From assembly GCF_000759675.1 (NCBI RefSeq), contig NZ_BAWM01000004.1, forward strand, positions 186,001 through 250,000: 64,000 nucleotides of DNA. Direction: 5' to 3'. The notes beneath the pieces were generated by a model. That model saw nothing but the letters and a program-made list of their open reading frames with translations. It made no database searches and was not told the DNA's origin. How positions within the stretch are numbered: position 1 is the first letter of the stretch; every line of letters starts with the position of its first letter. The position numbers and the translations under genes are program-made. Shown one piece after another: positions 56,951 to 64,000 of the stretch. Origin of the DNA: Neobacillus niacini. GTDB taxonomy: Bacteria; Bacillota; Bacilli; Bacillales; Cytobacillaceae.

Positions 56951-57401
56951 ATTTATCACTTTTATTCATCTTATTAACAGCTAAATTTAATTGCGTTAAC
57001 ACTGTACTTCTAGGCAATATACCTTCGAAATAACCATCCTCTGTATCTACACAAAGAAAGGGATGGTTTACTAAGAGCCTTAGACAGGTTTTGATGGAAG
57101 CCGTAATCTTAACACGAGGAACAGATACATTCATTACTTCTTCCACTCTTTTTTTTTCAAGTTGTTCAAATTCTATTCTTTCAAGTCCTAGAATTGAATC
57201 CATTATTATCGGGGTGCTAATCAGCCCATGTAATTTATAATTCGGATCTAATACAGGTATTGCCGTATATCCACTCTTCGTTAAAACTAACAATGCATGT
57301 TCAAGATTATTTCCAACCTGGACATGAGCAACACGCTCAGATGGAATCATTAATTTTCGAATATCTATCTCTAAAAATTCTCCACTGTGAAGACTTATCA
57401 T
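56949..57401 (-). CDS. darB: c-di-AMP-binding CBS protein DarB (CbpB)
   Basis: 150 residues (YkuL) from ATG 57401 with GAGGAG upstream; an open frame to 57449 precedes it. Two CBS repeats. V-A-H-V-Q-V-G-N-N-L-E-H-A-L-L-V-L-T-K-S-G-Y-T-A-I-P-V-L-D-P is almost identical to B. subtilis DarB in the first repeat, written here as two adjoining parts. It binds c-di-AMP and, when free, activates the stringent-response enzyme Rel and, reportedly, pyruvate carboxylase, whose gene is in this window. Confidence 0.92.
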   Translation of the reverse strand: MISLHSGEFLEIDIRKLMIPSERVAHVQVGNNLEHALLVLTKSGYTAIPVLDPNYKLHGLISTPIIMDSILGLERIEFEQLEKKRVEEVMNVSVPRVKITASIKTCLRLLVNHPFLCVDTEDGYFEGILPRSTVLTQLNLAVNKMNKSDK

Positions 57402-57487
57402 CGCCGAAAACTCCTCAATGTTTGTTTTACCACATGTATATTCTACCATAGTTTATGGAGAACTGGGTTTTTTAATAAAAAAACGCA

Positions 57488-57515
57488 AAAAAGAAAGGAA
57501 CCGTTACCGGTTCCT
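57488..57515 (-). terminator. Terminator after ykuJ
   Basis: AGGAACCG/CGGTTCCT stem overlapping the ykuJ stop; minus-strand tail TTCTTTTTTG. Confidence 0.85.
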
Positions 57516-57750
57516 ATTGGATTAAATCAAAAATTTCGATTGTAATCATGTCTACGTTATCAAATTGATAACGCTTTGGCTTTTCCTTTTCATTATATAT
57601 TTCCAATTCAAATGTTTCTGTTTTTGGATGAAATGTTACCTGACACTTTCTTTCGCCATTCACTTCGAAATAGCGTTGTGCAGGTTCACCTCCATTAGAC
57701 TGTTCCTGAAGGTTTTTTAACCGGGTTAATATCCCTTGAAGCTGTGACAT
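57514..57750 (-). CDS. ykuJ: YkuJ, DUF1797
   Basis: 78 residues, start ATG 57750 after GAAGGAG. Begins S-Q-L-Q-G-I-L-T-R-L-K-N-L-Q-E; E-V-N-G-E-R-K-C-Q-V and K-R-Y-Q-F-D-N-V-D-M-I-T-I-E-I are the conserved parts. Small alpha/beta protein with a family structure but no known role. Next to darB and ykuI as in B. subtilis, where ykuK and abbA lie between; neither is seen here. Confidence 0.88.
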   Translation of the reverse strand: MSQLQGILTRLKNLQEQSNGGEPAQRYFEVNGERKCQVTFHPKTETFELEIYNEKEKPKRYQFDNVDMITIEIFDLIQ

Positions 57751-57946
57751 ATGCTCCTTCTCCTTTCAAACACAAGCAAACTTTCTACTGTTATGTTTCT
57801 CTTTTAGCATATTTCTATCCTTATGGATTATTATTTCCAGAATATTATCCACTGGTGAATATGCCAATATTAAAAGAATAAAATAACAGACAGCAGATGT
57901 CTATGTATAAATGAAAAAAATGGGATATTTTTTTACACAAGCATAT

Positions 57947-58450
57947 TTAGTCCTTTTGAAATGCTTCCTTCAAAATTGAATTTGGAACGTTATTATATAA
58001 ATATTGATCTATTTTCCAAGCCCCATCAACCTTTTTTAACAATATGCCTTCATAATGGTCATCATAGCCCACCGGTCCTTCGGAAGAAGCTGGAAAATGT
58101 TCGATAATGTAAATATCTTCAGGAGTCATGATTACTTTAGTGTCATCTGTATATTGAAAAAAAGGAATATAGTATAAGGCAAAATCGGAACCATATGTAA
58201 CAAATTTTCCTTCTTCTTCAAAAATATTCTCATCCCAAAACAGTTTTTGATAGTTCTTAGAAAAGTAAGGATTAAATAAATCAATAATTTCTTCTTTTGT
58301 TCTTGTTTGTTCACTTAATGAGACCTGAACTTTAAATGCTTCGTTTAAAAACTTAAAAACCTCATCTTTAGTGTTTATATCCACATTTGCATTTGGATAC
58401 AAAGGCATAATTAATATAAGTGCCAGAAGTATTAGTAATGATTTCTTCAT
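57947..58450 (-). CDS. Secreted protein, DUF3993-like
   Basis: 167 residues with an N-terminal signal segment K-K-S-L-L-I-L-L-A-L-I-L-I-M-P-L-Y and a mature domain with many aromatic and acidic residues (F-K-F-L-N-E-A-F, Y-F-S-K-N-Y-Q-K-L-F, V-D-G-A-W-K-I-D-Q-Y). The latter end resembles an NTF2-like extracytoplasmic fold. Assignment to DUF3993 is from memory. Start ATG 58450 after GGGGGAAAGGG. Single gene between ykuJ and a small membrane protein. Confidence 0.7.
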   Translation of the reverse strand: MKKSLLILLALILIMPLYPNANVDINTKDEVFKFLNEAFKVQVSLSEQTRTKEEIIDLFNPYFSKNYQKLFWDENIFEEEGKFVTYGSDFALYYIPFFQYTDDTKVIMTPEDIYIIEHFPASSEGPVGYDDHYEGILLKKVDGAWKIDQYLYNNVPNSILKEAFQKD

Positions 58451-58579
58451 TTCCCTTTCCCCCTTAGTCTTTTGAAAACTTCGCTTTTATTCATTTTAAC
58501 AATAAACATTCTTCGCAATTGCAAAAATAAATCGTAAAAAATCCGCATAAAAAGACATTTATCCACAATTTTACTTATA

Positions 58580-58607
58580 AAAAATAGGCCTCCAAGGAGG
58601 CCCTATC
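58580..58607 (-). terminator. Terminator after the 79-residue membrane protein gene
   Basis: TAGGGCCTCC/GGAGGCCTA stem on the minus strand followed by TTTTTTATAAG. Confidence 0.85.
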
Positions 58608-58842
58608 GTAAAAAGGTGATTGCAACGAAAAGGATGATAAAAAGAACCAAAACGAAAAATATTACATATGACAAAAATATCGGATTGCTTAGATAAACAT
58701 GTTTTTGTACTGGTTTAGGTATTTTTGTATCAATTTCTCCTTCAACAGCTTTTTGTTGCCTGGCAACAAACAATGTATACACAAGCGAAACCGCAAGAAT
58801 ACCAACAATAACGATAGATAGTGCATTTACAAAAAGGTTCAT
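58603..58842 (-). CDS. Two-span membrane protein, unknown
   Basis: 79 residues, start ATG 58842 after AAAGGAG. Spans at about 5-26 and 54-77, with a 27-residue hydrophilic loop carrying I-P-K-P-V-Q-K-H-V-Y-L-S-N-P. No recognised family. It follows ykuI by 68 bases in the same direction and may be expressed with it. Confidence 0.65.
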   Translation of the reverse strand: MNLFVNALSIVIVGILAVSLVYTLFVARQQKAVEGEIDTKIPKPVQKHVYLSNPIFLSYVIFFVLVLFIILFVAITFLR

Positions 58843-58910
58843 AAGCGATTTCTCCTTTAATAAAGTTACTACTAAATTTCCACTGTATGAACCATTCTAT
58901 ACTATTTAAG

Positions 58911-60122
58911 TTATAACAAATGGTCGTTCTCAAATAAGTATTGATAGGTAATATCAATAAACAAATAATCATCCCCATTTATTGGAATAGAAAACGTCCG
59001 TATGGTTTCTCCTGTCTCAATATCACAATATAAATCAGAAAGTATCCCCTTACGTTCATTTCTCATTTTGATGATATTTTCTAAAAAATATGGACGCCAG
59101 CTCCAATTTTTTTGGATATATTCCTTTTGAGTATACCAACCACTTTCACCCTTAAAAATATTTGAAGATTTTTGAAAACCATCTTCATCACATACATACA
59201 TCCGAAATGCAATTTCATTCATTTCCTTACTAAGCGAAATAAATAAATCTTCATAATTTGCCTTTTTATTCTTTACTAAGATATCTTGTACCTTATTTTG
59301 AAAATACTCAGCAGCTGAATAAATTGCTTCCAGTTTTCTTTTCTCATAGGCTATAAATTCATGAAATTTTCCTTTTAAACGCTCTTTTAGCAATTCCCGC
59401 TCAATAAACTGCGGTGCAGGTGGATGTAGATAAAACCCTTGGTAATATCTTCCACCATTTTTCCAAGCAAACTGAAGCTGATAACTCATTTCTATGTTTT
59501 CGAAATGTAGTGTAGCCCCAATTTTCCTCGCTAATAATGACAAAGAGAATAAGACATCAGTAAAGCTTGCAGCCGTCGCATTGGATTTTAAAGCCTGTAA
59601 ATTTATTTTTATGATTTCAGGATTTAACTGCCCGATACGTTCAAAGTAATTTGTATTACTATCAATACTTGCAATAGCAACTTTTATGCCATACGTACGA
59701 TAGTATTGTAATAAATGATCTAATTGAGCAAAATCACCCTTATAATTACCTTCAGAAATTTCAAGGACTATTCTCTTTAAATTCAATCCTCTTTTTTCAA
59801 AAGCCAGAAGTTCTTGTAGAAATGGCTCTCCATGTCGATACATGAGTAAATCGGCATTACGATTCAAATAGATACTGACATCATCTTCTAGATCGAATGC
59901 AAGTTCTAGTGCTTTCTGAACTAACAATAGATCAACTTCATATTTATATTCGTCTGGAATTTGGTCATCAAGAAAAAATTGGCCCAAACTAATGATGTTT
60001 CCTTCTGATTGATATCTGCCCAATACCTCATATGCTATTACCCGTTGTTCATCGGCACTAAAAATTGGTTGAAAATAAGGAATGACATTTTCAAGATCCG
60101 TTAGGATATCCAATGCATCCAT
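58911..60122 (-). CDS. ykuI: YkuI, EAL-domain c-di-GMP-binding protein
   Basis: 403 residues: EAL domain (about 1-250) and YkuI_C PAS-like domain (about 255-403). The EAL Glu is kept (A-Y-E-V-L-G-R), but the metal-site Asp pair of active enzymes (DDFG) reads I-D-S-N and the KID motif reads K-I-N, so phosphodiesterase activity is doubtful. B. subtilis YkuI binds c-di-GMP and is thought to be a receptor. No membrane span. Start ATG 60122 after CTGGAGGG. Confidence 0.92.
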   Translation of the reverse strand: MDALDILTDLENVIPYFQPIFSADEQRVIAYEVLGRYQSEGNIISLGQFFLDDQIPDEYKYEVDLLLVQKALELAFDLEDDVSIYLNRNADLLMYRHGEPFLQELLAFEKRGLNLKRIVLEISEGNYKGDFAQLDHLLQYYRTYGIKVAIASIDSNTNYFERIGQLNPEIIKINLQALKSNATAASFTDVLFSLSLLARKIGATLHFENIEMSYQLQFAWKNGGRYYQGFYLHPPAPQFIERELLKERLKGKFHEFIAYEKRKLEAIYSAAEYFQNKVQDILVKNKKANYEDLFISLSKEMNEIAFRMYVCDEDGFQKSSNIFKGESGWYTQKEYIQKNWSWRPYFLENIIKMRNERKGILSDLYCDIETGETIRTFSIPINGDDYLFIDITYQYLFENDHLL

Positions 60123-60279
60123 TCAAGTACCCTCCAGAAAAAGATTTTCCTCATTATACCATACCCTAATATACAATACGCTTTACTTGCATATCTTGTT
60201 CTTTTCCAAAGGATACCATCATAGCAAATCTGAAACAATCAAATGATAATACCAAGTCCATATGATTGGAGGATATCTT

Positions 60280-61065
60280 TTGAAAAAGCTTTGCTTGATT
60301 GTCTCTATTCTTCCTCAATTTGGATTTAATAACTCTGACAATACCGTTTCACAACAACCAGAAAAACAAAACTACACACAAATATATGAACAAGTACCGA
60401 GTCCGACAATTCAAAAAACTGGAAATCCCACTACCGTTAACCCGCCAGTAAATCAGCCAGCTAAAAAGGATTCAGTTATGTTGGATATTGTTTTAATTAA
60501 GCAAAATCCTGAGCTCAGATATGGTTGCGAAGTGACGAGCCTCGCGATGGTATTAAATCATGCGGGTGTGAAGACAGACAAAATGGATCTGTATCGTTCC
60601 ATACAAAAAGATCCAGATCCTATCAAAAAGTCCGGTAACGGCGATATTTTAAATTGGGGTAACCCAGCAGATGGTTTTGTCGGGGATATGACAGGAAAAC
60701 AGGCTGGTTATGCAGTTTTTGATAAACCAATGGAAGCATTGGTACACCAAAAGCTGCCGGGTAGAGCGGTAAATTTAACAAACCAGCCGTTTGAACGTGT
60801 TCTTGAACATGTTTCTTCTGGGTATCCCGTTGTGGTTTGGACTACCGGAGATTATCGTTTACCCGATCGCTGGGAGTCATGGTATCATGGTCAGCAAGTT
60901 ATTAAAACACCGCTAGATTTACATGCCGTTGTTCTTGTAGGTTATGATGACAACTTTGTTTATTTGAATGATCCGCTTTCTGGCAGAAAACAAGTTAAAG
61001 TGGAAAAAGAGCAATTTATTGCTTCATGGAAGGCCCTCCAGAGCCGGGCAGTAAGTTATAAATAG
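60280..61065 (+). CDS. C39-like cysteine peptidase
   Basis: 261 residues from TTG 60280 (TTGGAGGATATC upstream; the ATG at 60262 overlaps it). A short N-terminal hydrophobic patch (L-C-L-I-V-S-I-L) could be a reduced signal, then a Q/P/N-rich linker to about 70 and a papain-fold domain. Catalytic Cys in Y-G-C-E-V-T-S-L-A-M, His in D-L-H-A-V-V-L-V-G-Y, Asp/Asn in Y-L-N-D-P-L. Resembles the peptidase C39_2 family (YvpB). Probably acts outside the cell; substrate unknown. Next to a repeat. Confidence 0.82.
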   Translation: MKKLCLIVSILPQFGFNNSDNTVSQQPEKQNYTQIYEQVPSPTIQKTGNPTTVNPPVNQPAKKDSVMLDIVLIKQNPELRYGCEVTSLAMVLNHAGVKTDKMDLYRSIQKDPDPIKKSGNGDILNWGNPADGFVGDMTGKQAGYAVFDKPMEALVHQKLPGRAVNLTNQPFERVLEHVSSGYPVVVWTTGDYRLPDRWESWYHGQQVIKTPLDLHAVVLVGYDDNFVYLNDPLSGRKQVKVEKEQFIASWKALQSRAVSYK

Positions 61066-61069
61066 AAAA

Positions 61070-61184
61070 GCAGAAGCGCCTTCAGAACAAGCGTAGCTTG
61101 TTCCTGCGAGGATTAATCTAAGGAGCTTTCCCTTAATGCTCAGGGGCTTATGACCCCGAGCCCCTAGGCGCTGGAGCTAGACAA
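61070..61184. repeat. Intergenic repeat, second family, copy 2 (inverted)
   Basis: Block beginning AAAAGCAGAAGCGCC and ending in a 38-base unit (61147-61184) that is the inverse of 45190-45227 with one mismatch. The interior includes GAACAAGCGTAGCTTGTTC, a palindrome. A shrunken relative lies at 28515-28541 (AAAAGCTGCAGCGCC then AGCTAGACAA). No gene. Confidence 0.75.
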
Positions 61185-61191
61185 GTAATTG

Positions 61192-61220
61192 AAAAAGCAG
61201 CCAATTTGGCTGCTTTTATG
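61192..61220 (+). terminator. Terminator after the C39 peptidase and repeat
   Basis: AAAGCAGCC/GGCTGCTTT stem with loop AATTT. Confidence 0.8.
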
Positions 61221-61379
61221 TATTTTTTGTCCAATTTAGAATATGAACTATTATATACCTTTTTTATATAAATTTTTTCCTTTCATATTACTTGCAAAAT
61301 TGACCAATTTTAAAGAAAATACGAATGACTCTCTTTTTATTAACAGACAAAAAATCGGAGATAGGTTGGTAGAATAAAT

Positions 61380-62258
61380 ATGCCAAAAAAAATGAAAAGG
61401 AGAACTTTTTTGAAAAGTACATTTGGTACATTTCTCACAGTTCTCGGTCTTGGTTCAGGCGGTTATTTCTATGCCAATCGAATTGAACCATCACTTCTTG
61501 AAATTAATAAACTTGAAATCAAGCATTCCTTAATTCCTACTAGTTTCAACGGATTGAAAATTGTCCAATTTAGCGATACTCATTTAGGTTTCCATTATAA
61601 TGCAAACCAATTAATGAAATTAGTAGAAAAAATTAATCAACTTGAACCTGACTTAATTTTTTTTACAGGGGACTTATTGGACGAGCCAAATAAATATGAT
61701 GAAATTAATAAAGTAGCTCCAATCTTACAGCAATTAAAGGCAAATATCGGGAAATATTGCATTTATGGAAACCATGACCATGGAGGTTATGGTTCAGAAA
61801 TTTATAAGAACCTTATGGAATTATCTAACTTCACTGTGCTGCTAAACGAATCTCTCCTTATTAAACAAAAAGATGGCAGTTCTATTTCGCTAATAGGTAT
61901 TGATGATCGTATGCTGGGAAAACCCAATTTAGGTCAAGCAATGAAACTGGTTCCTGAGGAATCATTTAAACTTCTTTTATCACATGCTCCCGACGTTGCC
62001 GATGAGGCAGCAACCTATCGAATACATTGGCAATTAAGCGGGCATAGTCATGGAGGGCAGGTAAAAATACCTTTTGTAGGTGCACTCGTAATACCGCCGT
62101 TCGCACAAAATTACCCTGAGGGTTTATATTCTATTGGTGAAAACAATCCTTTGTTGTTATATGTAAATCGAGGAATTGGCACCACCCGCCTCCCTTTTCG
62201 CTTCATGGCAAAACCTGAATTAACTGTATTTACCCTGATTTCATCGGAATCTGATTAA
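61380..62258 (+). CDS. ykuE: Tat-exported metallophosphoesterase YkuE
   Basis: 292 residues. Twin-arginine signal K-R-R-T-F-L-K followed by a hydrophobic stretch; B. subtilis YkuE is a known substrate of TatAyCy. Calcineurin-like phosphoesterase motifs: Q-F-S-D-T-H-L, F-T-G-D-L-L-D, Y-G-N-H-D-H and L-S-G-H-S-H-G-G-Q. Metal-dependent, acting at membrane or wall; physiological substrate unknown (lipid or wall phosphates are likely). Start ATG 61380 after GATAGGTTGG. Confidence 0.93.
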   Translation: MPKKMKRRTFLKSTFGTFLTVLGLGSGGYFYANRIEPSLLEINKLEIKHSLIPTSFNGLKIVQFSDTHLGFHYNANQLMKLVEKINQLEPDLIFFTGDLLDEPNKYDEINKVAPILQQLKANIGKYCIYGNHDHGGYGSEIYKNLMELSNFTVLLNESLLIKQKDGSSISLIGIDDRMLGKPNLGQAMKLVPEESFKLLLSHAPDVADEAATYRIHWQLSGHSHGGQVKIPFVGALVIPPFAQNYPEGLYSIGENNPLLLYVNRGIGTTRLPFRFMAKPELTVFTLISSESD

Positions 62259-62294
62259 AAAATCCTTACCATTGATTGGATAAGGATTTTTTAA
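62256..62294 (+). terminator. Terminator after ykuE
   Basis: AAAAATCCTTA/TAAGGATTTTTT stem with a 12-base loop. Confidence 0.88.
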
Positions 62295-62407
62295 TTAAAA
62301 AAAGTTCTCATTTTTTACAATAATGTTTTTACTTTCTTGCATTTCTATTTTACAATTAAATAATAATAAAGTTAGGCAATTTAAAGAAATTAAAAGGAGA
62401 ACCTATT

Positions 62408-62884
62408 TTGACTCACGAAAGAAAAGTCCCCCACCCAAAAACTAAGCTAACGATCGATAACCTCTCACAAGCTCTCTTTATTGTTAATCGCCATGCAAAA
62501 ACTGCTCCAAACCCCAAATTTTTATACAAATTAAAGCATGAATCATTAAAAAAATTAATTGAAGAAGGAAAAGCAAAAAAAATTGGACTTCATTTTTCGC
62601 AAAATCCACGAAATAGTAAACAGCAATCTGATGTTCTCGTCGAATGTGGTCATTATACTTTTCATATTCCTCCTACAAAGTCTGATTTTACTGAACTCCC
62701 TCATTTAGGGAAATTAGATGGAAGTGTGAGAAATCCAAAAACCTCACTGTCGCTCAGCCAAGCAAAAACTGTATTAAAGACATATACCGGAATTACAGAA
62801 ATCGAGCAGCCACCTTCAAGCCCACGAAAAAACCGTCCATATCAAAAACCAATTTTTAAAAAGTTGGGAGAAAGATATACGTAA
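62408..62884 (+). CDS. ykyB: YkyB protein
   Basis: 158 residues, start TTG 62408 with AAAAGGAG 8 bases upstream. N-terminus L-T-I-D-N-L-S-Q-A-L-F-I-V-N-R-H-A-K-T-A matches the YkyB-like family; basic overall (K/R-rich tail Y-Q-K-P-I-F-K-K-L-G). No membrane span. Position between ykuE and patA is as in B. subtilis. Function unknown. Confidence 0.9.
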   Translation: MTHERKVPHPKTKLTIDNLSQALFIVNRHAKTAPNPKFLYKLKHESLKKLIEEGKAKKIGLHFSQNPRNSKQQSDVLVECGHYTFHIPPTKSDFTELPHLGKLDGSVRNPKTSLSLSQAKTVLKTYTGITEIEQPPSSPRKNRPYQKPIFKKLGERYT

Positions 62885-62914
62885 AAAGCCCGATTAAGCA
62901 GGCTTTTTACGTAT
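62882..62914 (+). terminator. Terminator after ykyB
   Basis: GTAAAAAGCC/GGCTTTTTAC stem with a 10-base loop. Confidence 0.85.
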
Positions 62915-63048
62915 TTTTATTTTGTACATATTTTTGCTACAGCTTATTGATAATTTTGTGAACTCTCTCACTAAGTATAGACCCTTTTAAACAACCAGTT
63001 TACAATACAATCATAAGAAGAATAAATCATAAAAGAGGTGCCTTAGCC

Positions 63049-63249
63049 ATGAAGGGGACAGCGATTCTTTTTCAGGAGAAGAGTATTACATTTATTGAAG
63101 AGGTTGAACAATCAGTATTCGAAGAAATAAAAAACCAATGTGGCTGTGAACAATGTAGCTGTAAGCTAGATAATAAAATTGTATCTTTCGGTTCGGTTTC
63201 ACCCGTTTTCTGGCATGAAGACGAAGTTGATTGGGACTATGGTTATTAG
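63049..63249 (+). CDS. Small protein with a C-G-C-E-Q-C-S-C motif
   Basis: 66 residues, start ATG 63049 after AAAGAGGTG. Acidic, soluble. Four cysteines sit within eight residues (C-G-C-E-Q-C-S-C, about 31-38), a dense ligand set for zinc, copper or iron-sulphur. The C-terminus is rich in Trp, Asp, Glu and Tyr (W-H-E-D-E-V-D-W-D-Y-G-Y). Not recognised. Stands alone between ykyB and patA with its own terminator. Confidence 0.65.
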   Translation: MKGTAILFQEKSITFIEEVEQSVFEEIKNQCGCEQCSCKLDNKIVSFGSVSPVFWHEDEVDWDYGY

Positions 63250-63287
63250 AAAAACTCTATAGTTTTCATATAAACTCCCCCTCCCTT

Positions 63288-63325
63288 TTAAAACAGCCTG
63301 AATGAATTTCCAGGCTGTTTTTACA
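63288..63325 (+). terminator. Terminator after the cysteine-cluster gene
   Basis: AAACAGCCTG/CAGGCTGTTT stem with a 10-base loop, then TTACATT. Confidence 0.9.
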
Positions 63326-63420
63326 TTCTCTGCTAATTAGCTTGTCCATAATTGTAGAATATTTCTTTAAATCTGTTTATAATCAGAGTATTCATGAACG
63401 CAATGGAAGGATGAACAAGG

Positions 63421-64000
63421 GTGGAGCATTTAATTAATACCAAAGTTCAACAAATAGAGGTTTCTGGAATCAGAAAATTTTATAATATGGTATCTCACAT
63501 AGATGATGTTATTTCATTAACAATTGGTCAGCCAGATTTTCAAACACCAGAGCATGTGAAGCAGGCTGGCATACATGCAATAGAGGAAAATTTCACTTCC
63601 TATACACACAATGCTGGTATCAGTGAATTACGAACAGCCGCCTGCCATTTTGTTGAAAAGAAATATGGACTTTCCTATAAACCAGAATCTGAAGTAATTG
63701 TCACAATGGGCGCAAGTGAAGCCATTGATATATCCTTTAGAACAATTCTAACAGAAGGTACCGAAGTCATCCTGCCTGGACCTATTTATCCAGGATATGA
63801 ACCTATCATTCGTATGTGTGGAGCAGTACCGGTTCATGTCGATATTAGGCATAATCAATTCCGATTTACGTTAGAAATGATTAAACCTTATATTACCGAT
63901 AAAACACGCTGCATTGTTTTGCCATACCCATCTAATCCTACAGGAGTAAGCCTCACTGAGATCGAGTTAATAGAAATTGCTGATTACTTGAAAGAGAGAG
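63421..64000 (+). CDS. patA: Aminotransferase A, N-terminal part
   Basis: First 193 codons; the gene runs off the right edge. Start GTG 63421, reading M-E-H-L-I-N-T-K-V, with GGAAGG about 10 bases upstream. Fold type I PLP aminotransferase: L-T-I-G-Q-P-D-F-Q-T-P, Y-T-H-N-A-G, T-M-G-A-S-E-A-I and P-Y-P-S-N-P-T-G. Nearly matches B. subtilis PatA, the N-acetyl-diaminopimelate aminotransferase that acts between DapH and DapL, both also in this window. The PLP lysine lies beyond the edge. Confidence 0.92.
   Translation, partial: MEHLINTKVQQIEVSGIRKFYNMVSHIDDVISLTIGQPDFQTPEHVKQAGIHAIEENFTSYTHNAGISELRTAACHFVEKKYGLSYKPESEVIVTMGASEAIDISFRTILTEGTEVILPGPIYPGYEPIIRMCGAVPVHVDIRHNQFRFTLEMIKPYITDKTRCIVLPYPSNPTGVSLTEIELIEIADYLKER

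Overview
The window is a low-GC Firmicute chromosome segment from a Bacillaceae member (Bacillus/Neobacillus type). Gene content and order match, in inverted orientation, the B. subtilis stretch from patA/ykyB/ykuE through ykuI-ccpC-dapH, rnjA, pdhABCD, speA, typA, pycA and ctaA-G to ylbA-H and coaD. Spore genes (YlbD coat protein, YhcN/YlaJ lipoprotein, a candidate forespore RNA), Shine-Dalgarno sequences of the AAAGGAGG type, many TTG/GTG starts and dense intrinsic terminators all fit an endospore former. No prophage, transposase, CRISPR array, rRNA or tRNA was seen; this is mostly core genome with small accessory insertions.

Layout. 1-7.3 kb: coaD (fragment), rsmD, a multi-hairpin small RNA that fits CsfG (forespore sigma-F/G), the ylbG-ricF-ylbE-ylbD-ylbC-ylbB series with small unknown genes between them, and a YugN-like gene. 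7.1-7.3 kb: a mobile-looking repeat. 7.3-16.7 kb: an Eis-like acetyltransferase, then cytochrome caa3 oxidase assembly and structural genes (DUF420/CtaM, ctaG, ctaF, ctaE, ctaD, ctaC, ctaB) with ctaA divergent; the ctaA-ctaB gap carries an exact match to the ResD box core. 16.8-28.5 kb: pyc, ftsW, ylaN, ylaL, ylaK, ylaJ, ylaI, ylaH, typA, ylaF. 28.5-35 kb: inositol monophosphatase, ykzI, yktB, yktA, a nitronate monooxygenase-like gene, speA, and the SR1 dual-function RNA with its 40-residue peptide SR1P, which is under the usual gene-calling size. 35.2-40.2 kb: pdhABCD operon. 40.5-45.2 kb: ykyA, deformylase, a HAD phosphatase, a 23-codon basic peptide gene, rpoY and rnjA. 45.4-51 kb: ktrC, a DUF4349 lipoprotein, a second copy of the mobile repeat, and a heterodimeric ABC exporter (YknU/YknV type). 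51-64 kb: ykuV, ykuU, dapL, dapH, ccpC, an MFS exporter, darB, ykuJ, ykuI, a C39-like peptidase, the Tat substrate ykuE, ykyB and the start of patA.

How the genes work together. pdhABCD, pyc, ccpC and the caa3 oxidase set cover pyruvate entry into the TCA cycle and terminal respiration, and SR1/SR1P links glycolysis (CcpN, CcpA, GapA) to arginine metabolism. dapH, dapL and patA are the acetylated branch of diaminopimelate and lysine synthesis for cell wall and spores. RicF, RNase J1 and RpoY concern RNA decay and transcription; KtrC and DarB concern potassium and c-di-AMP.

I see no clear new multi-gene system. The best leads are the 23-residue cationic peptide gene at 43002-43073, a probable CTG start for ylbC, the two repeat families, and several cysteine-rich small proteins of unknown role. 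Family names are recognised from memory of the sequences; no database search was run.
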